From: an uncultured Flavobacteriales bacterium
GTDB taxonomy: Bacteria > Bacteroidota > Bacteroidia > Flavobacteriales_D > Sanyastnellaceae
Reading direction: 5' to 3'
Assembly (NCBI GenBank): GCA_937974555.1
Contig: CALJKR010000032.1
Location: 1-64,000, forward strand
DNA: 64,000 nt
The notes under the pieces are model-generated. The model saw nothing but the letters and a program-made list of their open reading frames with translations, was not told the origin of the DNA and did not search any database. Within the stretch, counting starts at the first letter, position 1. Each line of letters opens with the position of its first letter. A program made the translations under genes and the position numbers. Positions 1 through 7,589 of the stretch are shown here, one piece after another.

Positions 1-21
1 GTATGTCGTCGCCGATCTTCG

Positions 22-51
22 AAAACCCTCAGAGTAATCTGGGGGTTTTTT
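22..51 (+). terminator. Rho-independent terminator of an upstream gene
   Basis: A hairpin with arms AAAACCC-CAGA and TCTG-GGGGTTTT around a GTAA loop is followed by a T-run. It probably ends a gene lying mostly left of the window. Only about 20 bases of that gene could be present and I cannot identify it. The rest of the stretch before hemN is AT-rich and shows no gene. Confidence 0.65.
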
Positions 52-117
52 GTTTTATGACCTATCTCAATTTAATCTCGGGTCTATTGTTCGAAATTTG
101 CGACCTATTCTATTTCT

Positions 118-1470
118 ATGTCGTCGCTTTTGTTCAATAAATACAATGTCCCCGGACCGCGTTATACCTCTTATCCAGCAGTTCCTCATTGGAACGATGG
201 TGATATCCTTAATCAGTGGACAACATTAGCCAAAGAATCTCTGTTGTCCATTCCTTCTGACTCAGGAATCGCGCTTTACATTCATTTGCCTTATTGTGAA
301 AGTCTTTGTACCTATTGTGGTTGCAATACCCGAATTACGGTGAATCATGATGTGGAAGTACCCTATATTGATGCGCTCTGTAAAGAATGGGATTTGTATA
401 TGGATATTTTGGGTGATGATTGCACCTTATCTGAAATACATCTAGGAGGGGGAACTCCTACTTTCTTTCATCCGGACAATCTCAAACGATTGATCAAACA
501 CATCTGTTCCAAGGTAAAATTACATCCGAATTTTGAATTTAGTTTTGAAGGTCATCCCAACAATACTACTTTCGAGCATCTACAGACACTTCGCGAATTG
601 GGTTTTTCTCGCGTAAGTTTTGGCGTACAAGATATGGATCCCATTGTGCAGGATATGATCCACCGGATCCAGCCTGCAGAGAATGTTAATCGCGTGATGC
701 GTGAATCCCGAGTATTGGGGTATTCCAGTGTGAATATTGATTTGGTGTATGGACTTCCCAAGCAAACCATGAAAAGTATTAATCTGACTTTTGATGATGT
801 CTTAAAATGGAAACCAGACCGCATTGCTTTTTACAGCTATGCGCATGTTCCATGGATAAAGCCAGGGATGCGAAAATTCACGGAAGCTGATCTTCCTTCG
901 GGAATTGAAAAGAGAGCATTGTATGATTTGGGCAGAAAAAGATTAGAAGAGGCTGGCTATGTCGAAATTGGAATGGATCATTTTGCTCTCCAATCAGACC
1001 CGCTCTTTCATGCTTTTCAGCAAAAGAAATTGCATCGAAACTTCATGGGCTATTCCACCACGAATACCCCATTATTGATCGGCCTCGGCGTATCTGCCAT
1101 TAGTGATTCATTTACGGCATTTGCTCAAAATGAAAAAACAGTTGAGGCCTATGTATCAAAAATAAACGCGTCGGAATTTGCACATTTCAAAGGTCATGTG
1201 TTGAGCGAAGATGAATTGAAAATACGTCGATACATTGCATCGCTCATGTGCCATTTTGAAACCCATTGGGAAGACGATCCTTTTTTGGATCTATTAATCG
1301 AGGACAGAAAGATGTTGTGGAATGAGTTAATTGCAGATGGATTGGTTATCCTTCAACAGGGAAAAATTGAGGTGACAGACCAAGGCAAAGGATTTGTTCG
1401 AAATGTTTGTATGACTTTGGATCCGCTTCATTTACCCACCCCAGACGCGATTTTCTCCATGACAGTATAA
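118..1470 (+). CDS. hemN: Oxygen-independent coproporphyrinogen III oxidase (radical SAM)
   Basis: This radical SAM enzyme oxidatively decarboxylates coproporphyrinogen III to protoporphyrinogen IX in heme synthesis without O2. The 450-residue length matches HemN rather than the shorter HemW. The cluster motif Cx3Cx2CxC is intact at C60, C64, C67 and C69, and HLGGGTPTF (about 108-116) is the SAM-binding glycine motif. The N-terminal stretch KYNVPGPRYTSYP is typical of HemN, which supports the ATG at 118. The gene stands alone, 22 bp after a terminator-like hairpin region and before an outer-membrane protein gene. The HemN assignment over HemW is confident from the fourth cysteine and the N-terminal motif. 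Confidence 0.95.
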   Translation: MSSLLFNKYNVPGPRYTSYPAVPHWNDGDILNQWTTLAKESLLSIPSDSGIALYIHLPYCESLCTYCGCNTRITVNHDVEVPYIDALCKEWDLYMDILGDDCTLSEIHLGGGTPTFFHPDNLKRLIKHICSKVKLHPNFEFSFEGHPNNTTFEHLQTLRELGFSRVSFGVQDMDPIVQDMIHRIQPAENVNRVMRESRVLGYSSVNIDLVYGLPKQTMKSINLTFDDVLKWKPDRIAFYSYAHVPWIKPGMRKFTEADLPSGIEKRALYDLGRKRLEEAGYVEIGMDHFALQSDPLFHAFQQKKLHRNFMGYSTTNTPLLIGLGVSAISDSFTAFAQNEKTVEAYVSKINASEFAHFKGHVLSEDELKIRRYIASLMCHFETHWEDDPFLDLLIEDRKMLWNELIADGLVILQQGKIEVTDQGKGFVRNVCMTLDPLHLPTPDAIFSMTV

Positions 1471-1483
1471 ACTCAATTTTTTG

Positions 1484-1514
1484 TTTTGTCTTTGGGTGCA
1501 ATTCGTTACATTTG
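1484..1514 (+). promoter_or_regulatory. Bacteroidota-type promoter (TTTTG-N18-TACATTTG)
   Basis: TTTTG at 1484-1488 and TACATTTG at 1507-1514 match the -33 TTTG and -7 TAnnTTTG elements known from Bacteroidota. The box ends 4 nt before the ATG at 1519, so transcript and coding region would start together. This excludes an in-frame start at 1486. Confidence 0.6.
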
Positions 1515-1518
1515 GTTT

Positions 1519-2385
1519 ATGCCACCAAAAAAACTCATCATCGCGTTGATGTGTGCTTTGTCCACCACCAATGTATTTTCTCAATTCTACACGGAATTGT
1601 TTTCAGCCAATCAACAGATTTATCGGGCCTCTGATAAATCAGGTGAAGACAGTGTCTTTACCTACAATCAATTTGTCAACTTCATGCTTCCCATAGTGCG
1701 GAAGAATCAAGACGCCATCATCATCAGGGGCGGTTATGAAAGACTGCAGAGCATTGGCGATAATGGATGCCAAACAATGAGTTCTTTGGCATTGCCCATT
1801 GGTTACAGTTGGACATCAAGAAAGAAACCGCAATGGAAATATTTGGCATTGGCCCAAGCCAAGGTTTCAGGAACATGGCAACAGGGAACGGATTGGAAAA
1901 ATCAAATGCAATACGGCGGTGTTTTTTTGGCCACCAAAACACTGCGACCTGAACTCCGTTGGAAGATGGGCGTATTTGTCAATCGGGAGGCCTTTGGGCC
2001 CTTTGTCATTCCGTTGATTGGCTGGGATTGGAAAATCAATGAACGTTGGAAAATGATTGCTTTACTGCCCAACATGTTGAAAGTAGAGTACACGATGATT
2101 CCCGATGCTGTGAATGTTGGCTTTGCTTATCGTTCCTTTACAAGGTCGTTCTTCAATACACCGGATGCTGGCTATGTTCGGTACAATGAAATGCAATTGA
2201 AAACCTATTTAGAATACCATTTCAAGTCGTATTACACATTTGTGGAAGGAGGTTATTTCATTGGTCGGGCGCCCCGATATTTCTCGAACGCAGATGCCCA
2301 AACAGCCACCGAAAACGCTTTATATTTTAACACAAAACCATTTTTTCTTTTGAATTTCGGCGTCGCTTTGCGATTGGCGAATTAG
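1519..2385 (+). CDS. Putative outer-membrane beta-barrel protein (DUF6268-like)
   Basis: The protein has 288 residues when started at the ATG at 1519. Residues 1-21 form a signal peptide ending near VFSQ. The remainder alternates aromatic and polar residues in strand-like blocks and ends LNFGVALRLAN, as outer-membrane barrels do. It resembles the DUF6268 barrel proteins of Bacteroidota, but that is from memory of the pattern. No ligand or function can be read from it. An upstream in-frame start at 1486 lies before the promoter box and would bury the signal peptide, so 1519 is preferred. Confidence 0.7.
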   Translation: MPPKKLIIALMCALSTTNVFSQFYTELFSANQQIYRASDKSGEDSVFTYNQFVNFMLPIVRKNQDAIIIRGGYERLQSIGDNGCQTMSSLALPIGYSWTSRKKPQWKYLALAQAKVSGTWQQGTDWKNQMQYGGVFLATKTLRPELRWKMGVFVNREAFGPFVIPLIGWDWKINERWKMIALLPNMLKVEYTMIPDAVNVGFAYRSFTRSFFNTPDAGYVRYNEMQLKTYLEYHFKSYYTFVEGGYFIGRAPRYFSNADAQTATENALYFNTKPFFLLNFGVALRLAN

Positions 2386-2392
2386 ATTTTTC

Positions 2393-2470
2393 GGGGCGAA
2401 TGTCCATTCGCATAGAACTTCAATTAAATAAAATTCTGCAATTTTTTTGGGGCGAATGTCAATTCGCCCC
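2393..2470. repeat. Two copies of a short REP-like palindrome
   Basis: The element GGGGCGAATGTC is followed by the inverted arm. The copy at 2449-2470 is a perfect GGGGCGAA / TTCGCCCC palindrome with a TGTCAA centre, and the copy at 2393-2411 has the same left arm with a degraded right arm. They lie just after the barrel gene and could also terminate its transcript. GGGGCGAAT-type palindromes are interspersed repeats in many bacteria. Confidence 0.55.
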
Positions 2471-2676
2471 TACGGACATAATTTATGTCGATTTCAAATA
2501 ATTTATGCGTGGGGTCAGGTGATGTTTAGATTCAATTTTGGATGAAAAATATTAATGCCAAAATCAAAATTGAATATTGCGTCAAATGGTAGGGTTTCTA
2601 CTAGATGGAAGTCGCATGATTATGGAAGGCTGAGAAGGTCACATAAAATGAATGAAGATTCATTGCTGTAAGGCGA
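2471..2676. other. Non-coding stretch with an 11-bp inverted repeat
   Basis: No convincing gene on either strand. An 11-bp perfect inverted repeat, ATTCAATTTTG at 2530-2540 and CAAAATTGAAT at 2565-2575, could fold into a long hairpin. There is no T-run after it, so it is not an obvious terminator. The short open frames inside it are under 20 codons. Confidence 0.4.
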
Positions 2677-2684
2677 TATCTTTG
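2677..2684 (+). promoter_or_regulatory. -7 box TATCTTTG of mnmE
   Basis: A perfect TAnnTTTG box ends 4 nt before the mnmE ATG, predicting a leaderless or nearly leaderless transcript. No clear -33 TTTG lies at the usual distance. Confidence 0.5.
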
Positions 2685-2688
2685 CAGC

Positions 2689-4050
2689 ATGAGTTCAACC
2701 CATGAAACCATTTGCGCATTGTCCACACCACAGGGTGTCGGAGGTATTGCTGTGGTGCGGATCAGTGGTCCCGATGCGTTGTGTATTTCTCAGAAAATAG
2801 TGCGACAGTCTTTGAATGAAACCAAAGTTCGTGTTGCACAATTCAGGGCCATCATGGATGGGGATCAGATTTTGGACGAAGCTGTGTTGACTTATTTTCA
2901 AGGTCCTGCCAGCTTCACCGGCGAAGATGTTGTGGAGATAGCGGTGCATGGTTCGCGGTACATTCAACAGCGATTGTTGCAGGTTTTGGTAGAGCAGGGT
3001 TGTCGTATGGCACAACCAGGAGAATATACCATGCGTGCCTATTTGAATGGCAAGTTGGATTTGAGTCGTGCGGAGGCGGTAGGTGATGTGATTGCAGCGG
3101 AGAGCGCTGCAGCGCACAAGCAAGCAGTGCACCAGATGCGAGGCGGATTCTCTCAGGAGATCGATGGCCTGCGAGAGAAGTTGATTCAGTTTGCGTCATT
3201 GTTGGAATTGGAGTTGGATTTTGCAGAGGAAGATGTTGAATTTGCAGATAGAAGTGCCTTGCAAAAATTGTTGGCCGAAATAGAAAAGGTAGTCGTTCGA
3301 TTGCGCGAGAGTTTTCGCTTGGGTAATGCCATCAAGCACGGCATACCCACCGCCATCGTTGGCGCACCCAATGCCGGGAAGTCCACCTTGTTGAATGCCT
3401 TGTTGAATGAAGAGCGGGCCATTGTCAGTGATATCGCAGGGACCACCCGAGATACCGTAGAAGAGATATTGCATTTGGGCGGAGTCCAATTTCGGTTGAT
3501 TGATACAGCAGGAATCCGTGAAACCCAGGATACCATTGAGCGCATGGGCATTGAGCGCAGTTGGGAGAAAGCCTCACATGCAGAAATGATCTTATGGATG
3601 GTAGATGGAGGACGTTGTTCTCAAGACCAAATGGAAGCAGAGTGGAAGCAGATACAGGCAGTCCGTAGACCCGAGTCCAATGTATTGTTGGTCATCAACA
3701 AACAAGATCAGGCCGATACCCAGATTGCCTGGGAAGCCTGTCCACAGATTCGTATCAGCGCCAAGGAGAAGCAAGGATTAGAAGCATTGAAGGCCCAACT
3801 CAGTTCCCATTTTCAAGAAGAGTTGCAAGGTCAAGACACAATAGTCACCAATGCCCGTCACCACGAGGCTTTGGGACAGGCGTTGCAATCTTTGCAGGAA
3901 GTGCAACGCGGCATGAGCGCCCAGCTCACCAGTGACCTATTGGCCATTGACATCCGCAACACCCTGTATCACTTGGCCAGCATCACCGGCGCAGTCTCCG
4001 CCGATGATATCTTGCATTCGATTTTCAGTAAGTTTTGTATTGGAAAGTGA
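2689..4050 (+). CDS. mnmE: tRNA uridine-5-carboxymethylaminomethyl modification GTPase
   Basis: MnmE works with MnmG to modify the wobble uridine (U34) of tRNAs. The 453-residue protein has the N-terminal formyl-THF-binding domain (about 1-118, beginning ETICALSTPQGVGGIAVVRI), a helical domain, an inserted Ras-like G domain (about 215-375), and the C-terminal CIGK motif whose cysteine is needed for activity. G1 is GAPNAGKS and G3 DTAG is present in LIDTAGIRET. The gene is full length and ends 1 bp before the convergent small gene at 4052. Confidence 0.97.
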   Translation: MSSTHETICALSTPQGVGGIAVVRISGPDALCISQKIVRQSLNETKVRVAQFRAIMDGDQILDEAVLTYFQGPASFTGEDVVEIAVHGSRYIQQRLLQVLVEQGCRMAQPGEYTMRAYLNGKLDLSRAEAVGDVIAAESAAAHKQAVHQMRGGFSQEIDGLREKLIQFASLLELELDFAEEDVEFADRSALQKLLAEIEKVVVRLRESFRLGNAIKHGIPTAIVGAPNAGKSTLLNALLNEERAIVSDIAGTTRDTVEEILHLGGVQFRLIDTAGIRETQDTIERMGIERSWEKASHAEMILWMVDGGRCSQDQMEAEWKQIQAVRRPESNVLLVINKQDQADTQIAWEACPQIRISAKEKQGLEALKAQLSSHFQEELQGQDTIVTNARHHEALGQALQSLQEVQRGMSAQLTSDLLAIDIRNTLYHLASITGAVSADDILHSIFSKFCIGK

Positions 4051-4051
4051 G

Positions 4052-4318
4052 TTAACCTTCAGCGATCATCGGAAACACCTCCATCGATTTTCTCAATGCA
4101 TAAAAGGGTAGGGTGGTCATCAGATGATGAACCTCTTCTTCTGATTTGTCTTTGAAGATCAGGATGGCGCCGTTCCTGGTGGGACGTAAATACAGTTGTT
4201 CCAAAAATCCTTCTTGTTTCCATTGTGCAACTACCGCACGTTCCTGTTGTAGAATCTCCTGAAAATTGCTGGGTAAATTTTCTAAGTCGATGGTGAGGAT
4301 GACCAATACTTTGTTCAT
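4052..4318 (-). CDS. Muconolactone delta-isomerase-like small protein
   Basis: The 88-residue protein fits the dimeric ferredoxin-like fold of the muconolactone isomerase superfamily. Visible features are LVILTIDLENLP at the start, an AVVAQWKQEGFLEQLYLRP helix-strand segment, and a late TTLPFYALRKSMEVFPM strand with the usual LP-x-EV-P pattern. Its length is right for the family, though true muconolactone isomerases belong to catechol operons and none is here. It lies 29 bp downstream of the ene-reductase on the same strand and probably shares its transcript. The substrate is unknown. Confidence 0.6.
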   Translation of the reverse strand: MNKVLVILTIDLENLPSNFQEILQQERAVVAQWKQEGFLEQLYLRPTRNGAILIFKDKSEEEVHHLMTTLPFYALRKSMEVFPMIAEG

Positions 4319-4347
4319 GATATTTTTTTTATTGTTTGTGCTCTGAT

Positions 4348-5433
4348 TTATTTGGATTCATCTAAAAAAGGATAATCAATATACCCTTGGTCCTTCCCTC
4401 CATACATGGTGGCGCGGTCGGCTTGATTCAATGCTGCATTCAGCTCGAATCGCTTAGGCAAATCGGGATTGGCCAAAAACAAAGTGCCATAGGAAATCAT
4501 TGCGGCTATGCCTTTTTCCAATTCAGCCTCACCTGTTTCTCTGTTGTATCCACAATTGGCGATAACGGAATGTCGGGATATTTTTCCAAAGGTGTCAATA
4601 CAATTTTCAGGATAGTGGGGATATTGTTCTCTGTCAAATGGTACATTCATGATGTGCACATAAGACAACGGCAACTCATTTAAATGGTTTATCAAATGGG
4701 TGAACTGCTCAACGGGATGCGCATGCATGATGTTGTTGTAAGTACTGGTAGGTGATATGCGAATGGCGACTTTGTTTTCTCCTATGGCATTGACCATTTC
4801 TTGCATGACTTCTATGACAAATCGATTTTTATTCTCCAAGCTCCCGCCGTACTCATCGGTTCTGTGATTGGCGCTATCCGCCAAAAATTGATTGGGCAAA
4901 TAGCCAAATGCAGCATGCAATTCAACCCCGTCAAATCCGGCTTGTATGGCATTGATCGCGGCATCCTTGTAATCCTGAATGATGGCTTTTACTTCTGCAT
5001 GCGACAATTCATGCGGCGTCTCATAGTCTTTTAACCCTTCCATGGTGAAGTGCTGTTGTCCTTGAATGGCAATCGCTGAAGGTGCTTCAGGAGTATCGCC
5101 ATTTTTCACTAATGAATGACCGACACGCCCCGTGTGCCAAAGTTGGGCATAAATAGTACTTCCATTCTCATGGACACTAGCGGTTACCTTTTTCCATGCT
5201 TCTATTTGCTCGTTGGTAAAAAGCCCCGGAGTCATTGGACTGCCTAAAGCACGTCTACTGATGTTGATGGCTTCACTGATAATCAGACCCGCGCTTGCGC
5301 GTTGCGTATAATACAATACGGTTGAATCACTTACCACACCGTTGAAGTCTGCTCTGGAACGGGTCATTGGTGCCATCGCCATTCTGTTTCGAAGCGTGAT
5401 GTCCCCAATTTTGACAGTTTCTAAAAGTTTCAT
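4348..5433 (-). CDS. Old yellow enzyme family alkene reductase
   Basis: This FMN-dependent ene-reductase of 361 residues is of the NemA/OYE type and reduces activated C=C bonds or nitro compounds with NAD(P)H. The barrel begins KIGDITLRNRMAMAPMTRSRA. The family signature RTDEYGGSLENKNRF lies at about 191-205. At the substrate-binding position the classical HxxN or HxxH motif reads H173-A-A-F176, so the second hydrogen-bonding residue is phenylalanine. It is divergent from an HxlR regulator, a common pairing for electrophile-induced reductases, and regulation by that protein is inferred. Confidence 0.9.
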   Translation of the reverse strand: MKLLETVKIGDITLRNRMAMAPMTRSRADFNGVVSDSTVLYYTQRASAGLIISEAINISRRALGSPMTPGLFTNEQIEAWKKVTASVHENGSTIYAQLWHTGRVGHSLVKNGDTPEAPSAIAIQGQQHFTMEGLKDYETPHELSHAEVKAIIQDYKDAAINAIQAGFDGVELHAAFGYLPNQFLADSANHRTDEYGGSLENKNRFVIEVMQEMVNAIGENKVAIRISPTSTYNNIMHAHPVEQFTHLINHLNELPLSYVHIMNVPFDREQYPHYPENCIDTFGKISRHSVIANCGYNRETGEAELEKGIAAMISYGTLFLANPDLPKRFELNAALNQADRATMYGGKDQGYIDYPFLDESK

Positions 5434-5465
5434 TGTTTAATTTTTGGCGAATCTAGTTCTATTAC

Positions 5466-5515
5466 TTTACTTTTGAAAGTAGTTACACTTTTGTACAGTA
5501 GTAACCCAATGTAAA
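5466..5515. promoter_or_regulatory. Possible HxlR operator between ene-reductase and regulator genes
   Basis: Nested inverted half-sites lie in the 105-bp divergent region: GTTAC (5482-5486) with GTAAC (5501-5505), and TTTAC (5466-5470) with GTAAA (5511-5515). The HxlR/YodB family binds short palindromes of this kind. A TACTTTTG box at 5468-5475 also fits the -7 consensus on the plus strand. Confidence 0.4.
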
Positions 5516-5538
5516 GCAATCAATGAAAATGGGTAGTT

Positions 5539-5862
5539 ATGAAAGAAAAAAAAATTCAGGAAATTCCATACAAGTGCAGTTTGAAAGATGTTTTGGATGT
5601 GATAGGCGGTAAATGGTCGATGCCCATCATCTATATTTTATCCAAAGGCAAGTTGCGTTTTAAGGAAATTGAAAGGACGATTGAAGGTATCAATACACGC
5701 ATGCTGGTTAAGGAGCTCAAGAATTTGGAAGCCAATGCGATTGTTACGCGAAAGGTGTATGCCACGGTCCCGCCAACTGTGGAATACGATTTAACGGATA
5801 AAGGAAAAAAGCTTCTGCCCAGTATAGAGTCATTGTACCATTGGGGACAGAAATACACTTGA
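5539..5862 (+). CDS. HxlR family transcriptional regulator
   Basis: The 107-residue winged-helix protein carries the HxlR core CSLKDVLDVIGGKWSMPIIYIL, followed by KLRFKEIERTIEGINTRMLVKELKNLE and the wing VEYDLTDKGKKLLP. C13 sits at the position of the redox-sensing N-terminal cysteine of YodB/HypR-like members. It is divergently transcribed from the OYE-type reductase and probably represses it and itself in response to electrophiles or oxidants. The start at 5539 gives the usual family length. Confidence 0.92.
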   Translation: MKEKKIQEIPYKCSLKDVLDVIGGKWSMPIIYILSKGKLRFKEIERTIEGINTRMLVKELKNLEANAIVTRKVYATVPPTVEYDLTDKGKKLLPSIESLYHWGQKYT

Positions 5863-5873
5863 TGATCAAACAA

Positions 5874-5893
5874 AAAGGCCCGAAAGGGCCTTT
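5874..5893. terminator. Bidirectional terminator between HxlR and yjdM genes
   Basis: A perfect hairpin AAAGGCCC / GGGCCTTT with a GAAA tetraloop separates two convergent genes and works in both directions. Confidence 0.75.
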
Positions 5894-5915
5894 GTACTTT
5901 ATTTCAATTTGATAT

Positions 5916-6272
5916 TTAGGCTTTCCGAACGAATTCTGATTTTAAGCCCATGGAACCAAATCCATCTATTTTGCAAGAGATATTGTGGTCGCCATCTACC
6001 AAGCGGATGTTTTTGACTTTGGTTCCGGCTTTTACGGGCTTTGGTGCACCTTTTACGGGCAAATCTTTGATGACAATGACGCTGTCTCCGTCGACCAAAG
6101 GTGTACCGTTTGAATCCAATACCTGACTGGATGCGGCGGCAGCGGCTGCTTCCTCTGCTTCTTCAGAAGGACTCCATTCATGAAAACATTCTGGACATAC
6201 CAATAAATTATCGCTGGGGTAAGTGTAGGCAGATTGACACTTGGGACATGGGGGGAAGTTGCTATCGCTCAT
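5916..6272 (-). CDS. YjdM/PhnA family zinc-ribbon protein
   Basis: The 118-residue protein has an N-terminal zinc ribbon, C9-x2-C12 and C28-x2-C31 (approximate), in the pattern CPKCQSAYTY...VCPECFHEW. The conserved YjdM core follows, with DSNGTPLVDGDSVIVIKDLPVKG and VKAGTKVKNIRLVDGDHNISCKIDGFG. An Ala/Glu-rich linker sits between the two. The old name alkylphosphonate utilisation protein PhnA is historical and there is no phn operon here. It is monocistronic and convergent with the HxlR gene across a terminator. The molecular function of this family is not established. Confidence 0.88.
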   Translation of the reverse strand: MSDSNFPPCPKCQSAYTYPSDNLLVCPECFHEWSPSEEAEEAAAAAASSQVLDSNGTPLVDGDSVIVIKDLPVKGAPKPVKAGTKVKNIRLVDGDHNISCKIDGFGSMGLKSEFVRKA

Positions 6273-6305
6273 GATTCTTGTTTTGTGTCGCGAATATCGC
6301 GCGAA

Positions 6306-7589
6306 TCATTCGGTCAACCAAAGGTCTTGATATTTGTCATCTGGATCATATTGCTGCGCTTGCTTGGCTATATTGAATTGTCGCCAACCTCTTGGGTCGT
6401 GTCCAACGCCTGCCAGGTAGGCCCAGTTTCCCCAATTGCTCGCAGGGTCGTAGTCAATCAATTGCTCTTCAAAATAGGCTGCGCCGTAACGCCAATCTTG
6501 CGCATACTCATGCACCCAGAAGCTGGCTACATTTTGACGCCCTCGATTGCTCATGAATCCGGTGGCCTTGAGCTCACGCATGTTGGCATCAATGAAGGGT
6601 TGTCCTGTAGTGCCATTTTTCCAATTGTTCCACTTGGCTTTATCCAATGGTATGGGGGCACACCTTGGACTTTGCAGTCCCGCCCATTGAAACAACTGGA
6701 TGCCCGTTTTTTGCATCGCGAAGTGAAAAAAATCGCGCCACAAAAGCTCAAATATCATCCAATAGGTCGATTCATTTCCTCCATGCTTCTGCTCATAGGT
6801 TTTGACTTGGTGATAAATCATTCGGGGTGATAATGCGCCATGCGCAAGCCACAGAGAGAACTTGGAAGAGTATTCGCTGCCCACAAGACCGTTGCGGGTT
6901 TCTTTGTATTGGCTGATGCCATGACTTTGAAATAAGTACTGATCCAGTCTGTGGAGTGCTTGCGTTTCTCCTCCACAAAAAGGGATGGCTGTCCTGTTGT
7001 CTTGAAGAACACTTTCTATTTTTATTTCAGTCTCTTGGATTGCGGCCAAATGACATGCATTGATTTGGGTTGGGGCGGGATGGAGGTCGATCATTTTCCA
7101 ATTGCTTTCGACCTTGTGACGAAAGGGAGTAAATCCATCAGGCAGATTATCCAGCGAAAAGGGGAGGTCAACTTCGCGAAGCAAAGTACGATCCCCAGCT
7201 TGATGTAGGCTGATGTGATGGTCGCTCAACGCTTGCTTGGTTTTTTCAATCTGTGATTTTTCTTCAGGGAAAAATTCTCTTAGGGTGTAAACGGTATCTA
7301 TCTGATGTGCTTTACAGAATTCAAGAATGGCTTTTTCTGCGGGTCCTTCAAGAACGTGCAAATTGCTTTGAAATGATTCAAGTTGCAGTTGCAAGTCGCT
7401 CAAGCATTCAATTAAAAATTTCTTGCGATGCATGCCCATCTTCTGGGTACCCCAACGTGTGGTTTTTTCATGATTCGGGTCAAAAACATATACAAAGGCA
7501 ATGGGGCGCTCAGTAGTGAGTGCCAAGTGCAAAGCTGTGTTGTCATGCAGACGCAAGTCAGATTTGAACCAGTATAGAATGGGTGTCAT
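6306..7589 (-). CDS. Cryptochrome DASH-type photolyase
   Basis: The 427-residue protein has the N-terminal antenna-binding Rossmann domain (from LYWFKSDLRLHDNTALHLAL) and the C-terminal FAD domain. The linker LPFSLDNLPDGFTPFRHKVE and the segment IFELLWRDFFHFAMQ are characteristic of Cry-DASH proteins, which repair cyclobutane dimers mainly in single-stranded DNA and may also sense light. RGRQNVASFWVHEYAQDWRYGA and ASNWGNWAYLAGVGHDPRG form the FAD site. Its start overlaps the end of the Fe-S photolyase gene by 4 bp, and it is the last gene of the photorepair operon. Confidence 0.92.
   Translation of the reverse strand: MTPILYWFKSDLRLHDNTALHLALTTERPIAFVYVFDPNHEKTTRWGTQKMGMHRKKFLIECLSDLQLQLESFQSNLHVLEGPAEKAILEFCKAHQIDTVYTLREFFPEEKSQIEKTKQALSDHHISLHQAGDRTLLREVDLPFSLDNLPDGFTPFRHKVESNWKMIDLHPAPTQINACHLAAIQETEIKIESVLQDNRTAIPFCGGETQALHRLDQYLFQSHGISQYKETRNGLVGSEYSSKFSLWLAHGALSPRMIYHQVKTYEQKHGGNESTYWMIFELLWRDFFHFAMQKTGIQLFQWAGLQSPRCAPIPLDKAKWNNWKNGTTGQPFIDANMRELKATGFMSNRGRQNVASFWVHEYAQDWRYGAAYFEEQLIDYDPASNWGNWAYLAGVGHDPRGWRQFNIAKQAQQYDPDDKYQDLWLTE

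Noticed and set aside
4..139. 45-codon open frame at the left edge with an ATGTCGTCGC repeat shared with the hemN start
   Set aside because: It runs through a clear terminator and into hemN in another frame; the 10-bp repeat is likely chance.
2530..2575. Rho-independent terminator at the 11-bp inverted repeat
   Set aside because: The loop is long (24 nt) and no T-run follows either arm.
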